In this document: in pieces, positions 1-9,440 of the stretch
Numbering within the stretch: position 1 is the first letter of the stretch
Layout of the letters: every line of letters starts with the position of its first letter
Source of the DNA: Candidatus Geothermarchaeum rappei
GTDB taxonomy: Archaea; Thermoproteota; Nitrososphaeria; Geothermarchaeales; JDFR-13
Direction: 5' to 3'
NCBI GenBank assembly: GCA_002011085.2
Contig: MTMB02000001.1
Span: 1,277,627-1,341,626, forward strand
Length of the DNA stretch: 64,000 bases
Position numbers and translations under genes: made by a program
The notes under the pieces: model-generated
What the model was told of the DNA's origin: nothing
Databases searched by the model: none
What the model saw: the letters and a program-made list of their open reading frames with translations, nothing else

Positions 1-571
1 GGATATTAGGAAGATAGTGGGTATAGTGGAGGATTCTAATTTAATGCAGATATCATTATCCATCCCCCTATATGTATTGGCCGAGGAAGTTGCGGGAGGA
101 AACGTCCTTCTAATGGGTCAGGGAAGCGACGAACTATTTGGTGGCTATCAGAAATACATTGACATATATAGGGAGAAGGGGGTTGAGAATGCTGATAAGG
201 AGATTAGGCTGGATGTACTCATGTCACATAGATTCAACTTTAGTAGGGAGGATAAGATAGCTAGTGAGTATGGTATGGATCTATGGTATCCATTGATAAG
301 CCCAGGCATAGTATATTACGTGTTTGGTAAACCACTGAGCTTTAAAATAAAGGGTTTGGGGGATGAGACTAGGAAGTGGTTAATAAGAAAGATAGCCGAG
401 TATATCGGGCTCCCCCATGAAATCATATATAGGAAAAAGAAGGCCATGCAATATAGTTCAAAGAGCCAAGATATGCTTGTTAAGACACTTGGTAGGAAAA
501 AAGTGTCAAAGACACTTTATCATTTTTATTTAGATATTGTTATGTCGTATTTTAACGAGTGGGGTGATTAA
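1..571 (+). CDS. asnB: asparagine synthase, C-terminal part (5' end outside window)
   Basis: Glutamine-hydrolysing asparagine synthase family; only the C-terminal synthetase (ATP pyrophosphatase) part is visible. The motif GQGSDELFGGY and the later RKKKAMQYSS stretch match the aspartate/AMP-handling part of AsnB. The frame stays open upstream of the first GTG (position 17) to the window edge, so the gene is truncated by the window, not by mutation. The N-terminal glutaminase domain cannot be checked, so an AsnB-like paralogue remains possible. The 3' end overlaps the likely GTG start of metG by 8 bp, which suggests co-transcription. Confidence 0.85.
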   Translation, partial: DIRKIVGIVEDSNLMQISLSIPLYVLAEEVAGGNVLLMGQGSDELFGGYQKYIDIYREKGVENADKEIRLDVLMSHRFNFSREDKIASEYGMDLWYPLISPGIVYYVFGKPLSFKIKGLGDETRKWLIRKIAEYIGLPHEIIYRKKKAMQYSSKSQDMLVKTLGRKKVSKTLYHFYLDIVMSYFNEWGD

Positions 572-2573
572 AATAGGGAAGTGGATAGTTACCTCTGCAT
601 GGCCATATGCCCATGGCGTCCCCCACCTAGGTAATTTAATAGGATCCCTATTATCAGCCGATATATTCACGAGATACCTTAGGATAAAGGGTGAAGACGC
701 TATTTTAGTATCGGGCTCAGACGAGCACGGGACACCGATTGAGGTAAAGGCCTTGCAGATGGGGAGGGATCCAAAGGATTTGACTGACGAGATCCATAGT
801 AAGATAGTTAATATGCTCGAGGGCTTCAACATTAAGTTTGATAATTATACTCGGACACATAACGATGTACACATTAAATTTGTCCAAGACTTTTACATGA
901 AGATATTTGAAAATGGCCATATATTCAAGAAGAAGGATAAGATGCTTTATTGTGAACACGATAAACTATTTCTTCCAGATAGATTTGTTGTTGGAACTTG
1001 TCCACACTGTGGATATGAACATGCTAGGGGAGACCAGTGTGAGAACTGTGGAAAGCTTCTGACACCCCTAGAGCTTGTAGAGCCGAAATGTATTGTATGT
1101 GGCGAAGAACCGGTTGTAAGGGAGACTACACACTTCTATTTCGACTTACCGGCTTTTGAAGAGAGGCTTAGGAAGATGATATCTGAGTCGGAGACACTTA
1201 CTGAAAACGCTAAAAACTTTAGCCTCAACATGATAAAAGAAGGGCTGAGGCCCCGTTCAATAACACGTAATAATAAGTGGGGAATACCTGCACCTTTCCC
1301 AGGAGCCGAGGATCTTACTATTTATGTCTGGTTTGAAGCCGTATTAGGTTATGTATCCGCTGTGAAGGAATACTTCATTAAAAAAGAAGGGGATCAGGAT
1401 AAGTGGAAGGAATGGTGGTTTGATAAGGATACGAATGTAGCCTTCTTCATTGGAAAGGATAATATCCCGTTCCACACGATAATATTCCCAGCTCTTTTGA
1501 TGGCGACCGGAGACCCATATACATTTAAATTCTATATTGGTGCCACGGAATACCTTAACTTTGAGGGGAAGAAGTTTTCAAAGACGCATAAGATTGGAAT
1601 CTGGTGTGATGAGGCTCTTAAACTCCTACCCCCCGACTACTGGAGATATACCTTAGTGTATCTTAGGCCGGAGACCAGGGACTCTAGTTTTACGTGGGAG
1701 GCCCTTGACTATGCTGTGAATGAGGAGCTTAATAATCATTTTGGAAACCTTGTCCAGAGGCTGTTAACACTGATAAAGAAATATTATGGGGGTAGGCTTC
1801 AGAAGGCTGATGTAAAGACAGGTGATCAGAAAGAGGTTATAAAGACACTGGATGAGGTTAGTAGGAAGGTTGATAGGTTCTATATGGATATGAGGTTTCA
1901 GAAGGTGCTTCCAGAGGTTATGAGGCTGGTTAAGAGAGCAAATGCCTTGATCAACAAGGAGAGGCCTTGGGAAAAGGCTAAGGAAAACCCTGATCTAGCC
2001 CATTCAACCCTATATACGATATATAGGGCTGTGAAAGCGGCTACAATAATGCTATACCCGATAATACCTGAGTCCTCGAGGAAGATACTCGGGTATCTCG
2101 GGGAAAACGATGAGGAGGTCTCTTGGAACGCGATGTATGAAGAACCTGAGGCGGTTGTTATAGACCCTGGTTTCAAGCCGCCGTTTAATAGGATAAATAT
2201 AGAGGATATTAAGAATAAATTAAGGTTATTAAGAGGTGATGTTATGGAGAGAATCGATATAGGATATCTTTCTAAGATAGATATGAGGATAGGCACTGTT
2301 GAGAAGGCTGAGAAGAAAGTTGGCTCAAAGAAGATACTTAGGATAAGTGTTGACATAGGAAAAAGGAAGATAAAGGTCTTAGCAGGATTAGCGCCATACT
2401 ATAAACCAGATGAGCTTGTGGGTAAGAAGGTTGTTGTAATCACAAACATGAAGCCGAAGAAGATCATCGACGAGACCTCAGACGCGATGTTACTAGCGGC
2501 GATAGATGATAAGGGTAGGGTCAGGCTACTCACCCCAGATGGAGATATAGATAATGGTGCTAAGGTTGGCTAG
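564..2573 (+). CDS. metG: methionyl-tRNA synthetase with C-terminal tRNA-binding OB domain
   Basis: Class I methionyl-tRNA synthetase, which charges tRNA-Met in the cytoplasm. The Rossmann fold carries HLGN as the HIGH motif (about residue 21) and KFSKT as the KMSKS motif (about residue 337). The inserted zinc knuckles show several CxxC pairs around residues 142-182. From about residue 562 there is an EMAP-II/Trbp111-like OB fold (IDMRIGTVEKAEKK, then VVVITNMKPKK), here fused in one polypeptide of about 669 aa. The track starts at TTG 537. GTG 564 is preferred because homology begins just after it and it gives a short overlap with asnB. The PHP gene follows directly. Confidence 0.95.
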   Translation: MIKIGKWIVTSAWPYAHGVPHLGNLIGSLLSADIFTRYLRIKGEDAILVSGSDEHGTPIEVKALQMGRDPKDLTDEIHSKIVNMLEGFNIKFDNYTRTHNDVHIKFVQDFYMKIFENGHIFKKKDKMLYCEHDKLFLPDRFVVGTCPHCGYEHARGDQCENCGKLLTPLELVEPKCIVCGEEPVVRETTHFYFDLPAFEERLRKMISESETLTENAKNFSLNMIKEGLRPRSITRNNKWGIPAPFPGAEDLTIYVWFEAVLGYVSAVKEYFIKKEGDQDKWKEWWFDKDTNVAFFIGKDNIPFHTIIFPALLMATGDPYTFKFYIGATEYLNFEGKKFSKTHKIGIWCDEALKLLPPDYWRYTLVYLRPETRDSSFTWEALDYAVNEELNNHFGNLVQRLLTLIKKYYGGRLQKADVKTGDQKEVIKTLDEVSRKVDRFYMDMRFQKVLPEVMRLVKRANALINKERPWEKAKENPDLAHSTLYTIYRAVKAATIMLYPIIPESSRKILGYLGENDEEVSWNAMYEEPEAVVIDPGFKPPFNRINIEDIKNKLRLLRGDVMERIDIGYLSKIDMRIGTVEKAEKKVGSKKILRISVDIGKRKIKVLAGLAPYYKPDELVGKKVVVITNMKPKKIIDETSDAMLLAAIDDKGRVRLLTPDGDIDNGAKVG

Positions 2574-2581
2574 TGTCTATA

Positions 2582-3223
2582 ATGTTTAAGGCAGATCTAC
2601 ATATCCACACCATATATTCCCTAGACAGTGTCATCGAGCCTTCCCTATTGATAAAAGCCTCGAAAAAAGTAGGGTTAAAAGCCATCGCTATAACTGAGCA
2701 TGATACTATCGAAGGAGCCATAAAAATACTTCGTGACTATCGGGATCCAGATCTAATAATTATTCCCGGGGTAGAGTTCACTCTATGGGAAGGGCATTTA
2801 ATAGGCTTGAATATAATGAAGATGCCTCCTAAGCGTCTAGGCCTATCAGAGCTGATAGAGTTTATCCATGGAGAAGGGGGGATAGCCGTCATCGCCCATC
2901 CATTTGACATAATAAGGGGCTTTAAGAAGATAGAGGAGAATATAAGACATGTCGATGCAGTTGAAGTGGCTAATGCATCAGACCTGAGGCTTAAGAAGAA
3001 TATGGAGAAGGCTATGAAGCTATGTGAAGAAAATGACAGGGGATATACAGCTGGGAGCGATGCCCATGTTATAGAGGCCCTTGGCCAGACATATCTTTAT
3101 TGCGATGAGGAACTTGAAAATATAGACGATATTATTGAATATGTTTTGAAAAGACGGTTTAAGATACATGCAGGGAAAACGCCTCTACACTCGAGGCTGA
3201 AGAAATATCTGAAGCGATTCTAG
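2582..3223 (+). CDS. PHP-domain metal-dependent phosphoesterase
   Basis: About 213 aa, a single PHP domain (polymerase and histidinol phosphatase superfamily). Metal-binding signatures run in order: DLHIHT near the N-terminus, TEHDT, GVEFT, AHPFD and GSDAHV. This is the stand-alone type of PHP protein, so a phosphatase or nuclease acting on a small phosphorylated substrate is likely; the substrate is unknown. GTG 2573 would overlap the metG stop, while ATG 2582 (MFKADLHIHT) is the simpler start. Its 3' end overlaps the convergent methylthiotransferase gene by 65 bp. Confidence 0.8.
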   Translation: MFKADLHIHTIYSLDSVIEPSLLIKASKKVGLKAIAITEHDTIEGAIKILRDYRDPDLIIIPGVEFTLWEGHLIGLNIMKMPPKRLGLSELIEFIHGEGGIAVIAHPFDIIRGFKKIEENIRHVDAVEVANASDLRLKKNMEKAMKLCEENDRGYTAGSDAHVIEALGQTYLYCDEELENIDDIIEYVLKRRFKIHAGKTPLHSRLKKYLKRF

Positions 3224-4499
3224 CCTTCAACCAAGTAGTGTGTGCATCCACTACCTCGACAAGCTTGACATCACCTATATTACCGTCATCTACGACAACT
3301 ATCTTATATGCATAGTTTCTAGCCATAAACGTCCCATTCTTACCCCTCTCGTTAACAAGAACCGGGCCTCGCCATCCAAGCCACATCCTATTCCTCCTAA
3401 GTAGGATTGAGTCGACGAAATTAGATACCTCTACACTCCTCCTCTTAATAACCTCAGTAGGCACTTTATCCATGTATTTAGCGGGTGTATTAGGGCGGGG
3501 GAAGAATTTGGATATATTGACGAAGTCAGGTTCAGACTCCTTTAATAAGTCAAGGGTCATCTCAAAATCACTCTCCTCCTCCCCCGGATGCCCTATGATA
3601 ACGTCGGTTGAGAACGAGAAACGCGGATCCACTTCCCTACGGATCCTCTTAACAGACTCGATATACTCCTCCACTCCATGGCTCCTATTCATAATCTTCA
3701 ATAACCGCTCGCTACCAGTCTGCACAGGAATATGTAGGAAATAGTAGAACCTATCCGTCGAAGTGAATAACTCAATCAACTCATCCAGCCATTTATAAAC
3801 CCATCTAGGATTAGCCATACCTATTCTAACGATGAAACTTCCCTCGATACTAGCCACCATCCTCAGCAAGTCAATCATATTACGTCGAGGCCTAAGATCA
3901 TATCCATATGCACCTAAATCAGAAGAGGTCAGGTGAATCTCTCTCACGCCCTTCTTAACGAGGTTTCTAATGAGGCATTCCAAGTCCTCCAGTGGAATAC
4001 TCTTCACAACACCCCTAGCGAACCACGTTCCGCAGAAACTACATTTGTCAAGGCATCCAGAGGAGACTCCAATAGGCATCGTAATCGGGGTCTCACGTAT
4101 ATGTAGGTCATGGGGAACCCTCCCGCCATTCCCAGGATGGCTCTTAGACGATGCCCCTATAATAGACTCAACTACATCCACAATCCCAGGGCCTACTGAG
4201 GGGCCTGTCAAGCCCGCGAACCGTATCTCCCTAGCCAGCCTCTCCTTGTTAATCAGTGGTAGACATCCACTTAAAACCAGTCTCTTATCGGGATACCTTC
4301 TATTTAGAAACTTTAGGTAGTCGATTATCCTATCCTCAGTCTGCTTCTTAACACCACATGTGTTAACTATAATTATATCCGACTCATTAAGACTGTCCAC
4401 TATGGAGTATCCACTCTCCCTAAGGTAATGCTCCATGACTATAGCCTCGAATTTATTCAGTGGACAGCCAAATGTCCTGATGTATATCCTCATCTCCAT
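3159..4499 (-). CDS. tRNA methylthiotransferase (MtaB/CDKAL1-type radical SAM enzyme)
   Basis: 446 aa with the full MTTase layout. An N-terminal UPF0004 domain has three cluster cysteines (C12 in TFGCPLN, C48 in NTCGV, C79 in SGCLP). A radical SAM core has CLDKCSFC (C149, C153, C156), and a C-terminal TRAM-like RNA-binding domain covers roughly the last 60 residues. Archaeal members of this branch are predicted to convert t6A37 to ms2t6A37 in ANN-decoding tRNAs. The exact subtype is inferred from family membership. It lies 42 bp downstream of gcvPB on the same strand and converges with the PHP gene. Confidence 0.88.
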   Translation of the reverse strand: MEMRIYIRTFGCPLNKFEAIVMEHYLRESGYSIVDSLNESDIIIVNTCGVKKQTEDRIIDYLKFLNRRYPDKRLVLSGCLPLINKERLAREIRFAGLTGPSVGPGIVDVVESIIGASSKSHPGNGGRVPHDLHIRETPITMPIGVSSGCLDKCSFCGTWFARGVVKSIPLEDLECLIRNLVKKGVREIHLTSSDLGAYGYDLRPRRNMIDLLRMVASIEGSFIVRIGMANPRWVYKWLDELIELFTSTDRFYYFLHIPVQTGSERLLKIMNRSHGVEEYIESVKRIRREVDPRFSFSTDVIIGHPGEEESDFEMTLDLLKESEPDFVNISKFFPRPNTPAKYMDKVPTEVIKRRSVEVSNFVDSILLRRNRMWLGWRGPVLVNERGKNGTFMARNYAYKIVVVDDGNIGDVKLVEVVDAHTTWLKARIASDISSASSVEAFSLHVS

Positions 4500-4541
4500 A
4501 TCACAGATTCATCAACGATGTTATAAAGATTTCCATGAAGA

Positions 4542-6035
4542 CTACTCCTCTTTTTCCAGGAGCCATCTATAAGTCGGTGCCATCGTCTTAGGCCTAGACC
4601 CATATGCCTCGTCCACCCTACCAATCTTGGTATTATGTGGAGAGGATCTAACTGTATCGGGATCTGAATATGCCTCTTCAATTATCGCCTTCAAGGCATC
4701 TGCATACCTATCCAAATCACTTTTTGAGACGGACTCCGTGGGCTCAATCATGAAGGCCTCCTTCACGATAAGTGGGAAATATATGGTTGGCGGATGCAGT
4801 CCATAGTCCAGTAGCCTCTTTGCCACGTCTTTGGCAGTTACCCCAGTATCCTCCTTCAAAGGCTCAAGGCTTATAACGAACTCATGCTTCCTAAAAACAC
4901 CTTTTGAATATGGCAGGGACACACCCCTGAGGTCCTTTATCCTCCACAGTAGATAATTGGAGTTTAGGACGGCTTGTTCAGAGGCTTTTCTAATCCCCTC
5001 ACCACCATTTAGGAGGATATAGCAGTAAGCCCTTAGGAGAACAGATATGTTCCCATAATATCCATGTACTTTTCCAATACTATTCTTCAGATCCCAGTTT
5101 AGGAAATACATTCCATCCTCATGATCGATGTATGGTATGGGTAGAAACTCCTTGAGATATGATTTTACTCCAACAGGGCCTGAGCCGGGGCCGCCTCCCC
5201 CATGTGGCGTGCCAAACGACTTATGCAGGTTAAGATGGACAATGTCGAAGCCCATGTCACCAGGCCTAGCCAGACCAGCGATAGCGTTTAAATTCGCCCC
5301 GTCATAATACATTAACCCACCTACTTCATGCACCTTCTTAGCTATCTCAACAATATTCTTCTCAAATAAACCAAGTGTATTCGGATTAGTTAGCATCATG
5401 CCAGCAGTCTTATCGCTTAAAGCAGCTTCAAGGGCATCCATATCAACCAAGCCATCCGGATCACTGGGTATCTCGATAACCTTAAACCCAGCCATCTTTG
5501 CACTAGCGGGATTCGTGCCATGTGCGGAATCAGGGATAAGAATCTCGTCTCTATGCGACTCACCATGCACTTCATGATACTTCTTGATTATAAGTACACC
5601 GACGTATTCTCCATGGGCTCCAGCAGCTGGCTGTAACGTAAAGAAGTCCATACCCGTGATCATAGACAGGTACTTCTTCAGTTCATATAGTATCTCCAAC
5701 AGGCCCTGTAGAGTCTCCTCAGGCTGGAGGGGATGTATATTCATAAGGCTAGGCTCTGAAGCAAGATAATCACATATTTTGGGATTATATTTCATCGTAC
5801 AGCTACCTAGGGGATACATCCCTAAGTCCACGGAGAAGTTCATTTGGCTAAGCCTAATAAAGTGTCTGACGACCTCTGGCTCCGATAGATCCGGAATAGA
5901 GAGAGTTTTTCTAATATATTTCTCAGGAAGGTATCTAGATGCCTCCTTAACAACGTCTTCAGGTAGAGACGGGTCTATTTTGGAGAGCTCATATATCAAT
6001 GGCTCATCCCACTTTGCCTGTCTAAACCCAGTCAC
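4542..6035 (-). CDS. gcvPB: glycine dehydrogenase (decarboxylating) subunit 2
   Basis: PLP-containing subunit of the split P-protein of the glycine cleavage system, which decarboxylates glycine and passes aminomethyl to the lipoylated H protein. 497 aa; the PLP lysine lies in NLHKSFGTPHGGGG around residue 272. GSCTMKYNP near the N-terminus and DGANLNAI are also conserved family segments. The start overlaps the gcvPA stop by one base, so the two are translationally coupled. GcvT and GcvH are not in this window and must be encoded elsewhere. Confidence 0.95.
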   Translation of the reverse strand: MTGFRQAKWDEPLIYELSKIDPSLPEDVVKEASRYLPEKYIRKTLSIPDLSEPEVVRHFIRLSQMNFSVDLGMYPLGSCTMKYNPKICDYLASEPSLMNIHPLQPEETLQGLLEILYELKKYLSMITGMDFFTLQPAAGAHGEYVGVLIIKKYHEVHGESHRDEILIPDSAHGTNPASAKMAGFKVIEIPSDPDGLVDMDALEAALSDKTAGMMLTNPNTLGLFEKNIVEIAKKVHEVGGLMYYDGANLNAIAGLARPGDMGFDIVHLNLHKSFGTPHGGGGPGSGPVGVKSYLKEFLPIPYIDHEDGMYFLNWDLKNSIGKVHGYYGNISVLLRAYCYILLNGGEGIRKASEQAVLNSNYLLWRIKDLRGVSLPYSKGVFRKHEFVISLEPLKEDTGVTAKDVAKRLLDYGLHPPTIYFPLIVKEAFMIEPTESVSKSDLDRYADALKAIIEEAYSDPDTVRSSPHNTKIGRVDEAYGSRPKTMAPTYRWLLEKEE

Positions 6036-7372
6036 TAGCCGATCACCTCCTCAATAGAGGATATCAGCCCCTCCAACGCCTGTTGAGAATGGTGTTCATT
6101 GAGTGAAACTGTATGGTATCTAGCCAGTACGGCTCCGAATAAAAAGCCTTTATTAATCATATGCCTTAGAAGGCTTTTGGTCTCTATAGGCTTATCCAAG
6201 GTGAGTGAGAACTCCCTGAAATAAGGAAGGTTATAAGGCTGTTCAAAGCCATGGGATGCAAGCATCTCATAAAGCATATGTGAATATTTCAATAGCTTCG
6301 TCGAAAGCTTAACCAAGCCATTTTTACCAAGTAGAGAAATGTATACAGCTGATGCCACTGCAGTCAACGCCTCATTACTACATATATTTGACGTTGCACG
6401 CTCCCTACGTATATGCTGCTCCCTAGTCTGTAGAATCATTGCAAAAGCCCGCTCCCCATCAACTGTCTTCGTCAAGCCGATTATACGCCCAGGCATCTCC
6501 CTAATTAGCTTCATATCCCTCCTGACGCCGAAGATGCCTAGTAAAGGGCCTCCGAAGAACAAGGGATTACCTAGGGGCTGCCCCTCCCCAACCACGATAT
6601 CAGCTCCATAGGCGCTCGGAGGCTTTAGGATAGGCAGAGATAATGGATCTACACCTACTATAAAAAGGCCATTCCTATTATGGACATACTCACCGGCCTC
6701 ATCCAAATTCTCCATAATATATCCATATATATTGGGATATTCGGCGTATAACCCGGCTATCCTCCTACCTCCATCCACCTTATTTAGGAATGATATATCT
6801 ATATTTCCTTCTTCATCAAGTGGATACTCCATGTATTCGACGCCTGCTCCCCATAGATACGTCTTCAAAACCATCTTTCTATAATATGGCATGTCCTGGG
6901 GAATGAGGACAATATCTCCCTTAGTTGCCCTCACCGAGAGAAGAAGGGCTTCGGCAGCTGCGCTTGACCAGTCGTACATAGAACTGTTTACTACATCCAT
7001 ATCGAGGAGCTCGGCCAATAGACTTTGATACTCGTATAAGGCCTGCATAAGCCCCTGAGAGATCTCAGCCTGATAAGGTGTGTATGAGGTGAGGAACTCC
7101 GTCCTCATTAGGATATATTTAACTACAGCAGGTATATAGACTGGCCATACACCTCCCCCGAGAAAAACCTTCTCAGGCGGGAAAAACTGGTTTTTAGAAA
7201 GCTTTTCACCAAGGTATCTAGTTAACTCAAATTCATTGAGACGAGGAATATCTAAGGCCTCTTTAAACAAAACTTCCCTGGGAATATCTTTAAAAAGCTC
7301 TTCAATTGAGTCGATGCCCAGTAGGGACATCATCTCCATAACTTCATCCTTAGTATTAGGAATAAAGTTCAT
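6035..7372 (-). CDS. gcvPA: glycine dehydrogenase (decarboxylating) subunit 1
   Basis: Partner half of the split P-protein, 445 aa. It has the aminotransferase fold without the PLP lysine, which is normal for this subunit. Recognisable family segments are FLGGGVWPVYIPAVVK, the TPYQAEISQG stretch and an EGQPLGNP segment. A Shine-Dalgarno stretch (AGGAGGGG on the coding strand) sits about 7 nt before the ATG. It is the first gene of a gcvPA-gcvPB unit that may continue into the methylthiotransferase. The region upstream (7373-7500) is very AT-rich and carries the divergent promoters. Confidence 0.95.
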   Translation of the reverse strand: MNFIPNTKDEVMEMMSLLGIDSIEELFKDIPREVLFKEALDIPRLNEFELTRYLGEKLSKNQFFPPEKVFLGGGVWPVYIPAVVKYILMRTEFLTSYTPYQAEISQGLMQALYEYQSLLAELLDMDVVNSSMYDWSSAAAEALLLSVRATKGDIVLIPQDMPYYRKMVLKTYLWGAGVEYMEYPLDEEGNIDISFLNKVDGGRRIAGLYAEYPNIYGYIMENLDEAGEYVHNRNGLFIVGVDPLSLPILKPPSAYGADIVVGEGQPLGNPLFFGGPLLGIFGVRRDMKLIREMPGRIIGLTKTVDGERAFAMILQTREQHIRRERATSNICSNEALTAVASAVYISLLGKNGLVKLSTKLLKYSHMLYEMLASHGFEQPYNLPYFREFSLTLDKPIETKSLLRHMINKGFLFGAVLARYHTVSLNEHHSQQALEGLISSIEEVIG

Positions 7373-7527
7373 CGGCAGCCCCTCCTGAAATATTTCTAAA
7401 AGATTATTTAAGAAAACATATAATAATAATCTCCATTATAATTTACCTTAATTAACTCATTTAATTATAACGTTAAGTATAGTATAATGGTAATTAAATC
7501 ATGGATAGTATTGATGAAGGGGTTGTA

Positions 7528-9204
7528 ATGATGATAAGAACCAATAAAATAATCCTGGTAACAATCCTTGTAGCAATGCTTGTAGCGATAGCATCTCTAA
7601 ATCCAGCGATATACGCCCAGAACTATTCACTGGAGATTAAAGAAACCTACACCATTGAGAAGGACGGTGGAAACCTGTATATGTTCTACGACGTAACTAT
7701 ACACGGCGTCACGACAGGAGTCCCAGATAAGGTAGAGTTCAAGTATCCAAGCGACTTTATAGGAGGCAGGTTCCTCTATGTCAAGGCCTTTACCGACATT
7801 AAGGAGAAGAACCTACTCAAGACCACGGTAGTTAGGGGAGATGTAGATACTATAGTGACAGTCTATACCTCTGGATTAGATGTCTCAGAGGATACTGCAT
7901 CATTCAAGCTCATAGTGTTTATGCCACTAGCAGTATATCAGGAGAAGCCGTTTGAATATGCAATAGACATAATTAAGTATCCAGCTACAAACATCCCGAT
8001 CGAGAAAGTTACTTTGAAGATTGCTCCTCCACTGAATGCAAAACCAGAGGAGGTGCCACAGGGACTTGAGGTAAGCCAAATAAGCCCGTCGGGAGTCAAG
8101 CCCGAGCAGTATGAGATTAAGGCCACCTTCACCCAGGAGAATATCACGTATACTGACCAGGGTCTTCCAGAAGTATATAAGGTTATACTATCAAATAGAG
8201 ACACTCCTAACAACGTGATACTCCTCCTAAAGGGAACGGAGGATATTACTATAAAGATATATCCAGATGGAGAAGTTAGATACACCTATGTCTATACCTT
8301 AAGGAACTATGGATACGACGCCTTAACGACGAAGAGCAAGATCACCATAAAGAAGCCAAGGGGAACACATGATACTTATCCATTATCACTACTAGATAGG
8401 GAACTCGAGTCGGAGGATGCTGGTACAATTATATATGTTAACCCACCATACGTGGTCCTTGAGAATATGACGCTACAGTTTAAGATGATATTCTATACCA
8501 AGACCAATGTTACCAACACAGGGCTACTTGGAGAAGAGCTCAGGTATGATATACTTGTCAAGCCTACAGTTGACTTCCTCATAGAGGAGGCTAGGATAAA
8601 GGTATATGCTCCAGACAACACTATCGTTGAGGAGACTACAGTCTACAACTTCACACGCTTCATGGACGTAAGTCTAGATAATACAGTTAAGGTAAATATG
8701 TTTACATCACTATATGAAAACGAGTTTATAGGAATAGCGATCTACTTCCTAATAGCTGCTGGGGGCATAATCAGCGTATATAGGGCATATTATCTACTGG
8801 CTTATAGAAGGCTTCCTGAAGAGATGAAGAGATATCTAAGGGAGATGAAGCAGGAGATCAAGCTGATGGAGGAGTTAATCGACTTGGAGGACAGGTATCT
8901 CAAGAGGGAGACCAAGAGCAAGGAGTATCTAAAGCGTAGGAGCCAGATAATCAAGGCGCTTAAGAAGGAGATGAAGAAGAAGGAGCACACGAAGAAAGAG
9001 CTATCCAAAGTAGCGGAGAGAAACCCGAGGGTTAGAGAAGCCCTAAACCTAATTCAGGACATGGAGGATAAATGGGAGGAGATGAGGAGACTCGAAGAAG
9101 ACTTCCTCCGTAGGAAGATAACCCCCGATCAGTATACAGAGGAGCGAAGACACTTGCTCACGGAATTCAGGGCATATCTAAAGAAGATAGAGGGGCTGGT
9201 ATAA
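7528..9204 (+). CDS. secreted/membrane-anchored protein with one C-terminal TM helix and coiled-coil tail (ribophorin I-like layout)
   Basis: About 558 aa. The order is a signal peptide (hydrophobic stretch IILVTILVAMLVAIA, processing likely after YAQ), then about 370 residues of beta-rich extracellular domain with several N-glycosylation sequons, one TM helix at about 401-425, and a charged coiled coil to the C-terminus. This is the topology of ribophorin I/OST1 of eukaryotic oligosaccharyltransferase. The last helix (FLRRKITPDQY...) also recalls the ribophorin tail, but also the common SHOCT motif. I do not recognise it with certainty. ATG 7528 is preferred to ATG 7501 because AAGGGG lies 5 nt before it. 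It is monocistronic, and tRNA-Gln follows. Confidence 0.55.
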   Translation: MMIRTNKIILVTILVAMLVAIASLNPAIYAQNYSLEIKETYTIEKDGGNLYMFYDVTIHGVTTGVPDKVEFKYPSDFIGGRFLYVKAFTDIKEKNLLKTTVVRGDVDTIVTVYTSGLDVSEDTASFKLIVFMPLAVYQEKPFEYAIDIIKYPATNIPIEKVTLKIAPPLNAKPEEVPQGLEVSQISPSGVKPEQYEIKATFTQENITYTDQGLPEVYKVILSNRDTPNNVILLLKGTEDITIKIYPDGEVRYTYVYTLRNYGYDALTTKSKITIKKPRGTHDTYPLSLLDRELESEDAGTIIYVNPPYVVLENMTLQFKMIFYTKTNVTNTGLLGEELRYDILVKPTVDFLIEEARIKVYAPDNTIVEETTVYNFTRFMDVSLDNTVKVNMFTSLYENEFIGIAIYFLIAAGGIISVYRAYYLLAYRRLPEEMKRYLREMKQEIKLMEELIDLEDRYLKRETKSKEYLKRRSQIIKALKKEMKKKEHTKKELSKVAERNPRVREALNLIQDMEDKWEEMRRLEEDFLRRKITPDQYTEERRHLLTEFRAYLKKIEGLV

Positions 9205-9260
9205 CCCTCTAAATTACCTTTTATATATCCATCTATCCTAAGGCATATCCCTCCATAAAA

Positions 9261-9270
9261 TTTTAATATA
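9261..9270 (+). promoter_or_regulatory. TATA box for tRNA-Gln
   Basis: TTTTAATATA about 40 nt upstream of the tRNA 5' end, preceded by an A-rich BRE-like stretch. The position suits an archaeal promoter with a short tRNA leader. Confidence 0.4.
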
Positions 9271-9305
9271 TCTCCTATTCAAACAAAGCATATTGAAGAA
9301 GAGAT

Positions 9306-9381
9306 AGCCCCGTCGTCTAGCGGCCAAGGATGCCGGCCTTTGGAGCCGGCGACGTGGGTTCAAATCCCACCGGGGCTACCA
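9306..9381 (+). tRNA. tRNA-Gln (TTG)
   Basis: Complete cloverleaf: acceptor AGCCCCG/CGGGGCT, anticodon stem CCGGC/GCCGG with loop CTTTGGA (anticodon TTG), T-arm GTGGG-TTCAAAT-CCCAC, discriminator A. The 3' CCA is encoded. No intron. Confidence 0.95.
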
Positions 9382-9440
9382 AACTTTATGGTAGGTAGCT
9401 CCTCTTTATAGAGGCGAAAAGAACTAAGCTGATATACTTT

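Noticed and set aside
530-832. Minus-strand ORF of 100 aa
   Set aside because: It lies wholly over metG and asnB in another frame, with no recognisable domain.
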